The translations under genes and the position numbers were made by a program. A stretch of DNA of 42,668 bases from an uncultured Actinomycetes bacterium (GTDB lineage Bacteria; Actinomycetota; Actinomycetes; Nanopelagicales; Nanopelagicaceae): contig CAIMZW010000090.1 in assembly GCA_903846075.1 (NCBI GenBank), forward strand, positions 1 through 42,668. Reading direction: 5' to 3'. Shown one piece after another: positions 8,029 through 17,725 of the stretch (position 1 is the first letter of the stretch; each line of letters opens with the position of its first letter). Under the pieces are notes generated by a model. That model was not told the DNA's origin. It saw only the letters and a program-made list of their open reading frames with translations, and made no database searches.

Positions 8029-8665
8029 CTTTTACCACCAATACACGAGTGTTTGAAATATCTATTACTAAGGGAAGAATTGCGTCATTGTTCAAAGCAA
8101 GTACTAATCCGATTTCGCCACCTAAGTCTTTGGATTTGGGATCAATTCCTGCAATAGGAATATTCTTTCCAATCAACATGGGCGAGGTGATTCCACTTGT
8201 TGGGTTTTGGGAGAGTGAAATATTCGTACTCGGAATTGCGTAGAGATCAACATGATCTCCAATTTTCAGATCAAAGGGCATGTCATTTCGAAGTACATGA
8301 AGTGGAAAATTCTTGGTAGAACTCGTGCTTTGACTATTTGTGATAGCGCCGGCAGGTATCAATTCCTGGTTACTTACATCACGAGTTAATACTTTACCAA
8401 CGAGTGAAATTCGATTGGAAAAGTACTGACTCGATTTTCCTGGAAGAAGCACTTTGGCCACTTTGAGATCTTGGGCCGCAAGCCTTTGGCCAGATTGGAG
8501 ATCATGAGATGCAGCCCAAATCGAATCAGTTTGTCCAGCACTAGAGGCAATAGCTAGCGCAGCAAAGAATGAAAAGGCTATGAGAATTACTGCAACGGTT
8601 GTTCTGCTGGGAGGGGCTAACCGTCGGTCACTCCTCATGTAGGTCAGTGGGTTAAATCGAGTCAT
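8018..8665 (-). CDS. SAF-domain membrane protein (CpaB/RcpC/FlgA-like)
   Basis: A 215-residue protein with one N-terminal membrane anchor (about 22-44, TTVAVILIAFSFFAALAIA), then an extracytoplasmic SAF domain (about 50-110: AASHDLQSGQRLAAQDL and LVGKVLTRDVSNQELIPAGAI). A further beta-rich part contains DMPFDLKIGDHVDLYAIP. The SAF fold is shared by CpaB/RcpC pilus-assembly proteins and FlgA. Being paired (11-nt overlap) with a CpaE-like gene fits the pilus-assembly reading, but only these two components are present here. The start ATG (8663-8665) has a poor ribosome site; Met10 (8636-8638) is possible. It is divergent from the Rv3235-like gene. Confidence 0.75.
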   Translation of the reverse strand: MTRFNPLTYMRSDRRLAPPSRTTVAVILIAFSFFAALAIASSAGQTDSIWAASHDLQSGQRLAAQDLKVAKVLLPGKSSQYFSNRISLVGKVLTRDVSNQELIPAGAITNSQSTSSTKNFPLHVLRNDMPFDLKIGDHVDLYAIPSTNISLSQNPTSGITSPMLIGKNIPIAGIDPKSKDLGGEIGLVLALNNDAILPLVIDISNTRVLVVKDAF

Positions 8666-8747
8666 AGGAGATGGATAGTTCAGCTTCGACGAGATTTATA
8701 ACGCTCTCTCCACAACTTCACTTTCTGTAATCACGGAAATCATCCGA

Positions 8748-9326
8748 ATGGTTGATGTAAAAGATGGGAAAGTCTTCCATTCTCCAACCATGACAGATAC
8801 AAAAGCCCGAGTTATTGCTCGTCCGATCTACCGCGCTAACGCGGGATCGACCCAACCCTTTGATCCAGCCTTATGGAACCATCCCACTTTGGCGCTTTAT
8901 CAGCCAGATCCGGAACCAAGACCAAAAATTCCTTCAAAACTTTATTTGGTACCCACCCCAAACTTAATTCCTGGGGAGGAGGTAGATCCTGACTTTCCAC
9001 CGAAACCCTCGAGCTTGGCTGACCTACCCGAGTTAACTCCGTGGGTAGAGCGTTTTGTCGTGGGTGTTGTAGAAATTTGGGGTGGCCGGCGAGATCCAGT
9101 CCAGCTCTCCCGTTGGTGTCATCGAAGCGTTTATTCGCAATTACTTCGACGCTCAGGTTCCATGAAAACCATTCCTCGGGTTCGAAAAATTTATCTCTCC
9201 CAACCATTGGAGGGTATCTGCGAAACCACCGTGACAATCCGAATCGAGGAACGAGTCAGATCCCTCATCTTGCGATTTGAGGGAGTTGATCACCGCTGGT
9301 TGTGCACGGAACTAGTTTTACTCTAA
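8748..9326 (+). CDS. Rv3235-like protein (DUF6459 family)
   Basis: Conserved actinobacterial protein of unknown function, 192 residues. The first ~100 residues are proline-rich and likely disordered. The C-terminal ~90 residues form the conserved unit: a helix with WVERFVVGVVEIWGGRRDPVQLSRW, then a beta region ending FEGVDHRWLCTELVLL. This pattern, and its position next to secA, match Rv3235 of M. tuberculosis and the small family named after it. It ends one base from the convergent secA stop. There is no signal peptide or membrane segment. The start at 8748 lacks a clear ribosome site; Met15 is an alternative. Any role in secretion would be a guess from context. Confidence 0.75.
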   Translation: MVDVKDGKVFHSPTMTDTKARVIARPIYRANAGSTQPFDPALWNHPTLALYQPDPEPRPKIPSKLYLVPTPNLIPGEEVDPDFPPKPSSLADLPELTPWVERFVVGVVEIWGGRRDPVQLSRWCHRSVYSQLLRRSGSMKTIPRVRKIYLSQPLEGICETTVTIRIEERVRSLILRFEGVDHRWLCTELVLL

Positions 9327-9327
9327 G

Positions 9328-12003
9328 TCAGGCCGCCCCATGGCATCGCTTGTACTTCTTGCCTGAACCGCAAGGGCAGGGAGCATTTCGACTCGTCCCA
9401 CCACTTTCTTGAGCCTCACCGGATTCATCGGCGGCTGAGTATCGAAGTTGCTTCACCTCTGGGGTAGAAGGATCGAGACCTTTGGCCGCAACTTCATTAG
9501 TTTCTGATTCAACTTGAACTTCCACATTAAAGAGGTAACCAACCATCTCTTCTTTGATGGAGTCCATCATCGCTGCAAAAAGATCAAATCCTTCACGTTG
9601 ATATTCAACAAGTGGGTCTCGCTGAGCCATTGCTCGAAGACCAATTCCCTCTTGCAAATAGTCCATTTCATAAAGATGTTCGCGCCACTTGCGATCTAGC
9701 ACCGAGAGTAGGACTTTACGTTCGAGTTCGCGCATCACTTCTGGAGAGAGTGCCTCTTCGCGCTGTGCATATGCGCTCTCGGCATCTGAAAGCACTTTAC
9801 CTAGAAGGAATCCTTGATCTAGCCCTGAGGCTCCGCCCACTTCGGCAACAATCTCATCAACCGTAAAGGAGATTGGGTAGAGAGCTTTTAGAGCCGTGTG
9901 CAGCTTCTCAAGATCCCATTCTTCTGGGTATCCCTCTGAAGTCGCCGCGGTGACATAAGCAGTCAAAGTATCAAGCATAAAAGTATGAACTTGATCCTTT
10001 ATATCCGCGCCTTCAAGAACTTCGCGACGTTCGCTATAAACAACTTCACGTTGGCGATTCATAACGTCGTCATATTTCAAGACATTCTTGCGCGATTCAA
10101 AGTTGAGCGATTCAACTTGAGTTTGAGCAGAGCGAATAGCATTGGAAACAATCTTCGACTCCAGTGGTACATCTTCTGGAATTCCGGCCGCGCCGAGGAA
10201 GCGCTCGACCATCCCAGAATTAAATCGACGCATCAGATCATCCTGAAGTGAGAGATAAAAACGCGACTCACCGGGATCGCCTTGGCGACCAGAGCGACCG
10301 CGAAGCTGATTATCGATTCGCCGAGATTCGTGACGTTCGGTTCCTAGAACATAAAGTCCACCGAGAGCAACGACTTCTTCGTGCTCTTTGGCAACGGCCG
10401 CCTTTTGCTTTGCGAGTTCGCTACCCCAAGCCGCCTCGTACTCTTCAGGAGTATCAACCGGGCTAAGTCCTTGACGCTGTAATTGGAAATCAGTCATGAA
10501 TTCTGGGTTTCCACCCAACATGATGTCTGTTCCACGACCTGCCATATTGGTAGCGACAGTGACCGCTCCGATGGTTCCTGCCCTTGCAATAATTGCAGCT
10601 TCGCGCTCATGCTGTTTTGCATTGAGAACTTCATGAGGAATTCCGCGCTTCTTTAACAGATGCGAGAGTTCTTCGGACTTCTCCACCGAAACAGTTCCCA
10701 CCAAAACTGGTTGACCCTTTTGATGTCGAACTGCAATATCTTCAACAACAGCATTAAATTTTCCAATTTCAGATTTATAAATTAAGTCAGATTTATCTTC
10801 TCGCTGCATCGGGCGATTAGTTGGAATTGGAATTACGCCCAACTTGTAAATCTGCATTAATTCGGCAGCCTCAGTCATAGCAGTACCGGTCATGCCGGAA
10901 AGCTTTGAATAAAGACGGAAGTAATTTTGGAGCGTGATGGTCGCCAAAGTTTGGTTCTCATCCTTGATTTCAATTCGCTCTTTCGCCTCGAGGGCCTGAT
11001 GAAGGCCTTCGTTATATCGACGTCCAGCCAGCATGCGACCAGTGTGTTCGTCGACGATGAGCAATTCTCCGCCCATTACAACATAATCTTTATCTCGTTT
11101 GAAAAGTTCCTTAGCGCGAACAGCGTTGTTGAGATAACCGATCATTGGCGTATTTACTGATTCATAAAGATTTTCAATGCCGAGCAACTGTTCAACTCTA
11201 GTAACACCTTCTTCAAGGATGCCAACCGTGCGCTTCTTCTCATCGATTTCATAGTGCAGGTCTTTCTCTAACTTTCCTGCGATATTTGCAAACTCCACAT
11301 ACCACTTGGTTGCCTTGTCCGCCGGACCGCTAATGATCAATGGCGTACGAGCCTCATCAATCAGAATCGAGTCGACTTCATCGACAACAGCAAAATTATG
11401 TTCCCGTTGCACGCACTCCTCGAGCGACCATGACATGTTGTCGCGCAAATAATCAAAGCCAAACTCATTATTTGTTCCATAAGTGATATCGGCAAGGTAT
11501 GCCTCACGTCGTTCAGACGGGCTCATGTTCGAGAGGATGACGCCCACTTTCAAGCCGAGGAAGCGGTGAATACGTCCCATCCATTCGCTATCGCGTTCGG
11601 CCAAATAATCGTTGACAGTAACAACGTGAACGCCTTTTCCGCTGAGGGCATTGAGATAAGAAGGCAACGTTGCAACCAAAGTTTTACCTTCACCTGTGCG
11701 CATTTCGGCAATATTGCCTTGGTGAAGCGCGGCTCCACCCATAATCTGAACGTCATAGTGACGCTGTCCCAAGGTTCGCTTTGCAGCTTCGCGAACGCAT
11801 GCGAAGGCTTCAGGTAGCAGGTCATTCAGGCTCTCACCTGCGGTATACCGGGACTTAAAAGTCTGGGTCATTTCCCGAAGTTGAGAATCCGACAATGCTG
11901 AGATCGCAGCTTCGTGCTCGTTTACTTCGGCGGCGATTTTTTCTAAAGCCCGAATTGCCCGGCCTTCGCCAGCACGAAGTATCTTGTCAAAAAAAGCAGC
12001 CAC
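9328..12003 (-). CDS. secA: preprotein translocase ATPase SecA (SecA1 type)
   Basis: Motor ATPase that drives unfolded preproteins through SecYEG. At 891 residues it is a full-length housekeeping SecA. The Walker [10 protein letters not shown] spans 101-109 (GEGKT 104-108), and the DEVD/DEAR region is at 208-219 ([17 protein letters not shown]). A helicase motif [12 protein letters not shown] and [15 protein letters not shown]-like elements appear mid-protein. The C-terminus ends in the zinc SEC-C motif [17 protein letters not shown], used for SecB or ribosome contacts. The start is a GTG (12001-12003) preceded by AGAGGA. The gene sits downstream of comF as in other actinobacteria, but the ribosome hibernation factor (hpf/raiA) usually found between them is absent here. 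Confidence 0.98.
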   Translation of the reverse strand: MAAFFDKILRAGEGRAIRALEKIAAEVNEHEAAISALSDSQLREMTQTFKSRYTAGESLNDLLPEAFACVREAAKRTLGQRHYDVQIMGGAALHQGNIAEMRTGEGKTLVATLPSYLNALSGKGVHVVTVNDYLAERDSEWMGRIHRFLGLKVGVILSNMSPSERREAYLADITYGTNNEFGFDYLRDNMSWSLEECVQREHNFAVVDEVDSILIDEARTPLIISGPADKATKWYVEFANIAGKLEKDLHYEIDEKKRTVGILEEGVTRVEQLLGIENLYESVNTPMIGYLNNAVRAKELFKRDKDYVVMGGELLIVDEHTGRMLAGRRYNEGLHQALEAKERIEIKDENQTLATITLQNYFRLYSKLSGMTGTAMTEAAELMQIYKLGVIPIPTNRPMQREDKSDLIYKSEIGKFNAVVEDIAVRHQKGQPVLVGTVSVEKSEELSHLLKKRGIPHEVLNAKQHEREAAIIARAGTIGAVTVATNMAGRGTDIMLGGNPEFMTDFQLQRQGLSPVDTPEEYEAAWGSELAKQKAAVAKEHEEVVALGGLYVLGTERHESRRIDNQLRGRSGRQGDPGESRFYLSLQDDLMRRFNSGMVERFLGAAGIPEDVPLESKIVSNAIRSAQTQVESLNFESRKNVLKYDDVMNRQREVVYSERREVLEGADIKDQVHTFMLDTLTAYVTAATSEGYPEEWDLEKLHTALKALYPISFTVDEIVAEVGGASGLDQGFLLGKVLSDAESAYAQREEALSPEVMRELERKVLLSVLDRKWREHLYEMDYLQEGIGLRAMAQRDPLVEYQREGFDLFAAMMDSIKEEMVGYLFNVEVQVESETNEVAAKGLDPSTPEVKQLRYSAADESGEAQESGGTSRNAPCPCGSGKKYKRCHGAA

Positions 12004-12060
12004 AAATCCTCTTTCGCTACGCCGGTTCAGTCCAGCCGTCCACTATAGGTTCTTATCGTA

Positions 12061-12723
12061 TTAGAAATAGATGGGGGCGGCACACGCGCTGATAACGCCT
12101 GAAACCGACAAATCCCACTCGGAAAGCGCCCGAATCCCCTCTCGAACCGTGCTTCCCGAAGTCACTAGATCGTCCACCAGAAGGAGATTCTTATGGCGAA
12201 GATAGGGAACTTCCTGAGAGCTGACAAAGAAGGCTCCGTGAAGATTGGCAAAACGCTCATCGGGCGTGAGCAGACTTTGATCCTTCACCCCTCTTTGGTA
12301 GCTAAAGACCTGCCTAGTAATGGCTCGCCCCCGCGAACTGCGCACTAATTCCCGACAAAGGGTTGCAAGGTGGTCGCCACCCCGGCGGCGAATGGCGCTG
12401 CGACGAGAAGGCATCGGAAGCAAGGCAAGCTCTGGCGCGGAGGGGAAAGCCCGGATATAGCCTTCTACTCCAGCCCAGAGCGTCATTCGAAGTGCTTGCT
12501 GTGCCACCACATTTCCATCTTCTTTTGCGGCCAGAATGCATCTCTGAGCCTTCGGCTGATAAGCAACCACAGTGAAGAATGGCAATGAATCAAAAGCCAG
12601 TTGTTTCACTGGAGATTTCCATAGCGAGAGGCAGTTTGAACAGAAATTTGTATTAGGTCTCTGACAGGTTAAACATCGAGGCGGAAATATCAAATCTTTT
12701 AGCGAGAGCAGTTCAGGCAACAC
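12061..12723 (-). CDS. comF: ComF family phosphoribosyltransferase-like protein
   Basis: ComF-type protein named after the B. subtilis competence gene. It joins a small N-terminal zinc finger (CLTCQRPNTNFCSNC, four Cys) to a type I phosphoribosyltransferase fold with the PRPP loop LLVDDLVTSGSTVREG. The exact reaction is unknown; in competent bacteria it assists handling of incoming single-stranded DNA. The frame is open back to an ATG at 12826-12828, but that would overlap mtrB by 86 bases. The family normally begins just before the FPPRC finger, so I chose the GTG at 12721-12723, with the neighbouring TTG at 12718-12720 as an alternative; no strong ribosome site decides between them. It follows mtrB and precedes secA, standard actinobacterial order. 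Confidence 0.88.
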   Translation of the reverse strand: MLPELLSLKDLIFPPRCLTCQRPNTNFCSNCLSLWKSPVKQLAFDSLPFFTVVAYQPKAQRCILAAKEDGNVVAQQALRMTLWAGVEGYIRAFPSAPELALLPMPSRRSAIRRRGGDHLATLCRELVRSSRGRAITRQVFSYQRGVKDQSLLTPDERFANLHGAFFVSSQEVPYLRHKNLLLVDDLVTSGSTVREGIRALSEWDLSVSGVISACAAPIYF

Positions 12724-12742
12724 CTGCCCATTATGTAAGGAG

Positions 12743-14317
12743 TTAGAAATCCTCTCGATCTTCTGGAGCGACGATTGTTGATAATTCAGACTCTGGGAGA
12801 AGCGGAATCGGATGCGAAGTGAACTCAATTCCAGAAACCTTAGGCAGCGTTAAAACAAAATGTGCGCCCCTTCGAAGTCGACCCCAGGCTTCCAGTGTGC
12901 CTTGGTGCAATTTTGCATCTTCTAACGCAATGGATAGACCAAGACCCGTACCTCCTCTGGTCCGCGCCCTGGAGGGATCGGCACGCCAGAATCGATCGAA
13001 GAGCCGAACTGAATCTCGTTCTTGAAACCCGACACCATAATCTCGAACACCGATAGCAACTGCATCCTCACTTTCGGCAACCGTAATTTCGATTGGCTTA
13101 TTTTCGCAGTGATCCAATGCATTGGTGATCAGGTTTCTGAATATTCGCTCGATACGACGTGAATCTGCTTCCACAATTACTGGATCTTTTGGCGAAAAGA
13201 CTTCGATGATTCGTTCTTTGCTCGGATGTAGGTAATCGACGGTACGCCGCAGCAAAGTCACGACATCCACAGGTTCCACCACCATAACAGCGGCTTCAGC
13301 ATCGAATCGACTTACTTCAAGCAAATCCGCGAGAAGTGAATCAAAGCGATCAATTTGAGCCAAGAGTAATTCTGCACTTCGTGAAATATTTCCGGTAAAA
13401 GTTCGGCGGGCGGAATAGATAACTTCTGAAGCCATCCGAATAGTGGTCAATGGAGTTCGAAGTTCGTGAGAGACATCGGAGACGAATCGTTGTTGCAACC
13501 TGGAAAGATTTTCTAATCGAGAGATCTGTTGCTGCATGGAGACTGCCATCTCGTTGAATGAGATAGCCAATCTGGCGATTTCATTTTCGCCGTGAACTTC
13601 CATCCTCCGACCCAGGTCACCAGCGGAGAGTTTTTCAGCAATATCGGCTGCCTCGCGCACCGGAATTACCACCTGGCGAATTACCAACCATGTGATTAAA
13701 CCGATGAGGAAAATCAGTGCAAAACCAGTGAACCAGAGCGAGTTGCGAATCAGAGTTAATGTCTTATCAACAGAGGTCAGATTGTAAAGAAAATAAACTT
13801 CGTACGTTCCGCTTCGTGGGATTTTGAGAAGCGCTCCTACAACTATTCCTTGCTCAACTTTGCCACCTAGGTATTGGATGTCCGATCTCTGCCACTCCTG
13901 TTGGCCTTTCTTTCGAACCAAAGTACGAAGCGAGTTAGGAACTGAATCCGGTGAAAGTAGATTTGAAGTGCGCTGATAATTATTTTTAATCGGCTTTGTT
14001 GTTGGATAATGAAGTAGGGCAATCTCTCGCCCAGCCGTATTTCCACTAATCGAAGCCACAGTCATAATCTGGTCGACGCTCTTCTTCACTGCTGCATCAT
14101 TTTGAAATTGGGCAATATCGAGTTGAACTTCAATCGATCTCAATGAGGACTGACTGTCGGAGAGTGAATTCGCTAATTTTTCATTAAAAATTCCGCTAGA
14201 AATTTGGCTAAAGAGTGCCGAGCCAACTAACCAGATGATTCCGAGTGAGAGCAAGACGCTGTTTCCGGTTACTCGCCAGACCAGCGAACTTCGCCAGCGG
14301 TGGACCCCTCTCATCAT
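12743..14317 (-). CDS. mtrB: sensor histidine kinase MtrB
   Basis: Membrane sensor of the MtrA-MtrB system, which controls cell division, wall remodelling and osmotic responses in actinobacteria. The 524-residue protein has a first membrane helix (about 20-37), an extracytoplasmic sensor (about 38-193) and a second helix (194-213). A HAMP linker follows (about 214-268), then HisKA with FVSDVSHELRTPLTTI (278-293; His284 phospho-acceptor) and a HATPase domain (LITNALDHCEN, DYGVGF and GGTGLGLSIA). The start ATG overlaps the mtrA stop (ATGATG with TGA inside), so expression is coupled. The lipoprotein gene lpqB, which normally follows mtrB and modulates it, is missing: comF comes directly next. 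Confidence 0.96.
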   Translation of the reverse strand: MMRGVHRWRSSLVWRVTGNSVLLSLGIIWLVGSALFSQISSGIFNEKLANSLSDSQSSLRSIEVQLDIAQFQNDAAVKKSVDQIMTVASISGNTAGREIALLHYPTTKPIKNNYQRTSNLLSPDSVPNSLRTLVRKKGQQEWQRSDIQYLGGKVEQGIVVGALLKIPRSGTYEVYFLYNLTSVDKTLTLIRNSLWFTGFALIFLIGLITWLVIRQVVIPVREAADIAEKLSAGDLGRRMEVHGENEIARLAISFNEMAVSMQQQISRLENLSRLQQRFVSDVSHELRTPLTTIRMASEVIYSARRTFTGNISRSAELLLAQIDRFDSLLADLLEVSRFDAEAAVMVVEPVDVVTLLRRTVDYLHPSKERIIEVFSPKDPVIVEADSRRIERIFRNLITNALDHCENKPIEITVAESEDAVAIGVRDYGVGFQERDSVRLFDRFWRADPSRARTRGGTGLGLSIALEDAKLHQGTLEAWGRLRRGAHFVLTLPKVSGIEFTSHPIPLLPESELSTIVAPEDREDF

Positions 14318-15003
14318 TGTTCTGTAGTTCCAGGCACCCCTGCTTTGTAGCCAACGCCCCGAACCGTGACAATCAATTCAGGATTCTCTGGGTCTTGTTC
14401 TACTTTGGAACGCAAACGTTGAACGTGAACATTTACCAGGCGAGTATCGGTGGCATGTCGATACCCCCAGACCTCGGAAAGGAGAGCCTCGCGAGTAAAG
14501 ACGCGACCAGGTTCTTTTGCCAGAGCAACGAGCAGGTCAAACTCCAATCTGGTCAATGGAATAACTTTTCCATCGCGATTTATTGAATGAGCCAGTTGAT
14601 CAATTGCGATATCGCCAATAGTTAGCCCCGAAGTGTTCTGGGCCGTAATCCGGCGCAATCGAGTCTTTATTCGTGCAACCAGTTCAGAAGGGATAAATGG
14701 TTTGACCATGTAGTCATCCGCACCGGCCTCTAAACCGAGAACAACATCGTGGGTATCGCCCTTGGCCGTCAACATCACAATAGGAACCATCGATTCGGCA
14801 CGAATCTCCCGACAGACCTCAATCCCGGTGAGCCCAGGAAGCATCACATCGAGCAATACGAGATCGGGTGGCTGGGCATGAAAAAGGTCCATAACCTCAT
14901 CGCCGCGATTGACTAAGTCCACTTCAAAACCAGCACCATTCAGAACGATGCCAAGCATCTCTGCCAAATCTTGGTCGTCATCAACGACCATGATTAGCGT
15001 CAT
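14314..15003 (-). CDS. mtrA: response regulator MtrA (OmpR family)
   Basis: OmpR/PhoB-type DNA-binding response regulator, partner of MtrB. Numbered from the chosen ATG (15001-15003, 229 residues), the receiver has the acidic pocket VVDDDQD (6-12), phospho-acceptor Asp52 in LVLLDVMLPG, and the conserved Lys in DYMVKPF near 100. The C-terminal winged helix ends with HVQRLRSKVEQDPENPELIVTVRG-type sequence. The frame could begin 6 codons earlier, but this ATG has AAGG 7 nt upstream and forms a TAATG overlap with the sahH stop, so it is preferred. The order sahH-mtrA-mtrB is kept, though the tmk gene seen between them in Mycobacterium is absent. Confidence 0.97.
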   Translation of the reverse strand: MTLIMVVDDDQDLAEMLGIVLNGAGFEVDLVNRGDEVMDLFHAQPPDLVLLDVMLPGLTGIEVCREIRAESMVPIVMLTAKGDTHDVVLGLEAGADDYMVKPFIPSELVARIKTRLRRITAQNTSGLTIGDIAIDQLAHSINRDGKVIPLTRLEFDLLVALAKEPGRVFTREALLSEVWGYRHATDTRLVNVHVQRLRSKVEQDPENPELIVTVRGVGYKAGVPGTTEQ

Positions 15004-16280
15004 TAGCTGCCTTGCTCCCATGAGTTGAGATAAAGATCTTGAGCGGCAGTAAGGGTGTCGATTGCCGCGCCCATGCTTTCCAATTTCAACTTGGCAACCT
15101 CTTTGTCGATGACGGTTGGCACTTCATGAATTCCTGGGGTCAACTGACTGGCAACCTTGAGCAACCACTCGGCAGTAAGAGCTTGATCGGAGAAAGACAT
15201 ATCCATCACCGAGGCTGGATGACCTTCTGCGGCGCCTAGGTTGACGAGTCGGCCTTCTGCGAGAAGAAGAATCCTGCGACCATGTGAGAGAACATATTCA
15301 TCTGTTTGGTGGCGAATCTTGAAATTCTTTTGAGTTGCGTTTTGTTCTAGCCAAGCAACATCGATCTCAACATCGAAGTGACCTGCATTCGCCAAGATCG
15401 CGCCATCTTTCATTACTGCAAAATGCTCTTCGCGAAGGACATCACGATTTCCAGTCACGGTGACAAAGAAATCGCCAAGCTCGGCGGCCTGTGTCATTGG
15501 CATAACTCGGTAACCCTGCATCAGTGCATCCAGCGCCTTGGTTGGATCAATCTCAGTCACGATGACATCTGCGCCTAGACCCTTTGCTCGCTCGGCAACT
15601 CCTTTTCCGCAGTAACCGAATCCAGCCACAACAAAAACTTTGCCAGCAATCAATGAGTTCGTCGATCGGAAAATCGCATCGAGAGTTGATTGACCAGTTC
15701 CGAAGCGGTTATCGAACATATGCTTGGTATCTGTGTCGTTGACGGCAATCATGGGGAATCGAAGTGCACCATCTTTTGTCATTTGGGTTAGGCGAATAAC
15801 TCCGGTGGTCGTCTCTTCGCAGCCTCCGATGATGCCATCGATAAGTTCGGTACGAGTTGTGTGAAGCGTATTAACCAAATCGCAACCATCGTCAAAAACA
15901 AGGTGGGGTTTGATATCGAGCGCGGCATTTATATGTCGGTAGTAACCATCGCGATCCACAGCATTTCGCGCAAAGACATTAATCCCAAATTCAGCAACTA
16001 GCGCCGCGGCGGTGTCATCTTGAGTCGACAGTGGATTTGAAGCGCAAAGTGCAAGTTCGGCTCCTCCAGCTTTCAAAGCTCGCATCAGGTTGGCTGTCTC
16101 TGTCGTAACGTGCATACAGGCAGCAATTCTGATTCCAGCGAATGGCTGTTCCTTTTCAAATCGCTCTTTGATCTGCGCCAAGACCGGCATATTCCGCTCT
16201 GCCCACTCAATGCGCTTCTTACCTTCTGCGGCAAGGGCAGTATTGGTGACGTCGTACTTAACGGTGGTTTCTACAGACAC
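15003..16280 (-). CDS. ahcY: adenosylhomocysteinase (short form)
   Basis: Hydrolyses S-adenosylhomocysteine to adenosine and homocysteine, relieving product inhibition of methyltransferases. At 425 residues it has the catalytic N-terminal part (NDTDTKHMFDNRFGTGQS, with substrate-binding residues) and the NAD fold VVAGFGYCGKGVAERAKGLG followed by EIDP. HFDVEID comes later. The start is GTG (16278-16280) with TAGGAG six bases upstream. It is clearly the short type seen in archaea and Thermotoga: the roughly 40-residue insertion and the C-terminal Lys/Tyr tail (..HYRY) of the M. tuberculosis/eukaryotic form are missing, and the chain ends LYLNSWEQGS. It is 13 bases downstream of manB and overlaps mtrA by one base. 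Confidence 0.95.
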   Translation of the reverse strand: MSVETTVKYDVTNTALAAEGKKRIEWAERNMPVLAQIKERFEKEQPFAGIRIAACMHVTTETANLMRALKAGGAELALCASNPLSTQDDTAAALVAEFGINVFARNAVDRDGYYRHINAALDIKPHLVFDDGCDLVNTLHTTRTELIDGIIGGCEETTTGVIRLTQMTKDGALRFPMIAVNDTDTKHMFDNRFGTGQSTLDAIFRSTNSLIAGKVFVVAGFGYCGKGVAERAKGLGADVIVTEIDPTKALDALMQGYRVMPMTQAAELGDFFVTVTGNRDVLREEHFAVMKDGAILANAGHFDVEIDVAWLEQNATQKNFKIRHQTDEYVLSHGRRILLLAEGRLVNLGAAEGHPASVMDMSFSDQALTAEWLLKVASQLTPGIHEVPTVIDKEVAKLKLESMGAAIDTLTAAQDLYLNSWEQGS

Positions 16281-16293
16281 GCGCGACTCCTAG

Positions 16294-17676
16294 CTAATTC
16301 AATGGAAGGGCACAGATTACCGCAAGAACCTCATCTCGAACTTTCGACATTTCGTCGCGGCTCTCGGCTTCCACGTTTAGCCGAAGGAGTGGCTCAGTAT
16401 TGGAGGGGCGAACATTGAACCACCACGAGGAGTTGGAGATGGTGATTCCGTCTAACTGATCTACCTCGTTCCCAGTGGAAAACTGGGCAAGAATTCGCTC
16501 AATTGCAGCAGGGATGTCAAGTACTTTGGTGTTTATCTCGCCACTACTGACGTAACGATTGTAGGGGGCAATAAGATCGGAAAGCGTTTTATCACTTTCT
16601 GCCAATTCCGTGAGTGCATACAAGGCAGCCAACATTCCAGAATCTGCTCGCCAAAAATCGGCGAAGTAAAAGTGGCCAGAGTGCTCGCCACCAAATATGG
16701 CTCCCGTATCAGCCATAAGTTTCTTAATAAAAGAATGACCAACTCGGGAACGAACAGCAGTACCACCATGTTCGCGAACAACTTCTGCTACCGCCTTCGA
16801 CGAGATAACGTTGTAGATGATTGAGGATTCAGGTTTTCTCGCTAGTTCCCGAACTGCAATAAGAGAAGTAAGGCTAGAGGGATTTACAAGAGCACCTTTT
16901 TCATCGATGAGAAAACATCGATCAGCATCACCGTCAAATGCCAGACCAATATCTGCTTTTTCTTCGAGCACTCGGCGCTGCAAATCCACCAAGTTCGCTG
17001 GTTCGATTGGATTAGCTTCGTGATTAGGAAAAGTTCCATCTAATTCGAAATACATGGGAATGACTTCTACATTTAGTTTTGCCATTACGGCCGGCGCCGT
17101 ATAACCAGCCATGCCATTACCGGCATCGATGACAACTTTAAGTCTTCGCTCTTGCGGACTTTCTTCGGAATCAAAGACCCCAAGTAGGAAAGAAACATAT
17201 TCATCTAACATTGAACGTTCGGATATCTTTCCAATTACTCGATTTGCAATTGGGAAACCTTCGATTAAATAAGATTTAATTCTCGCCAACCCTGACTCGA
17301 GACCTATCGGTCTGGCACCACTTTTACACAATTTCATTCCGTTATACGCCGCCGGATTATGGCTAGCCGTAAACATAACTCCGGGAAGATTGAGTCTTCC
17401 TGACGCAAAATAGAGCATGTCGGTGGAGGCTAAACCGATCCGAATGACATCCATGCCTTGGGCGCAAACTCCATCAGCAAAAGCCTGGCCGAGAATCGGC
17501 GATGAAGGGCGCATATCTTCGCCCATGACGATTGTTGCGGGTTCGCGCTCATCTTCAAGAAACCTCGCAAAAGCGCCACCGACGGCAAAGGCAAATTCCG
17601 GGGTCAGTTGCGCATCGACTAGTCCGCGAATGTCATAAGCCTTGATTATTTGGTCGAGTGATTCAGAGTTAAACAT
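16294..17676 (-). CDS. manB: phosphomannomutase/phosphoglucomutase
   Basis: Alpha-D-phosphohexomutase that interconverts mannose-6-P and mannose-1-P (and often the glucose forms), feeding GDP-mannose and wall or glycolipid synthesis. The 460 residues carry all four active-site loops: TASHNPAAYNG with phospho-Ser105, the Mg2+ loop DGDADRC, the sugar loop GGEHSGHFYF, and the phosphate loop RPSNTEPLLR. The same gene (Rv3257c) lies near sahH-mtrA-mtrB and DUF3499 in M. tuberculosis. The GDP-mannose-type pyrophosphorylase at 23042-24013 could use its product. The spacing to sahH is 13 bases, so they are probably co-transcribed. Confidence 0.94.
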   Translation of the reverse strand: MFNSESLDQIIKAYDIRGLVDAQLTPEFAFAVGGAFARFLEDEREPATIVMGEDMRPSSPILGQAFADGVCAQGMDVIRIGLASTDMLYFASGRLNLPGVMFTASHNPAAYNGMKLCKSGARPIGLESGLARIKSYLIEGFPIANRVIGKISERSMLDEYVSFLLGVFDSEESPQERRLKVVIDAGNGMAGYTAPAVMAKLNVEVIPMYFELDGTFPNHEANPIEPANLVDLQRRVLEEKADIGLAFDGDADRCFLIDEKGALVNPSSLTSLIAVRELARKPESSIIYNVISSKAVAEVVREHGGTAVRSRVGHSFIKKLMADTGAIFGGEHSGHFYFADFWRADSGMLAALYALTELAESDKTLSDLIAPYNRYVSSGEINTKVLDIPAAIERILAQFSTGNEVDQLDGITISNSSWWFNVRPSNTEPLLRLNVEAESRDEMSKVRDEVLAVICALPLN

Positions 17677-17725
17677 CTCAACAATCTAGCGCAAAGCCAG
17701 GAGAAAGTAGGGTGGCCGGTTCAGA

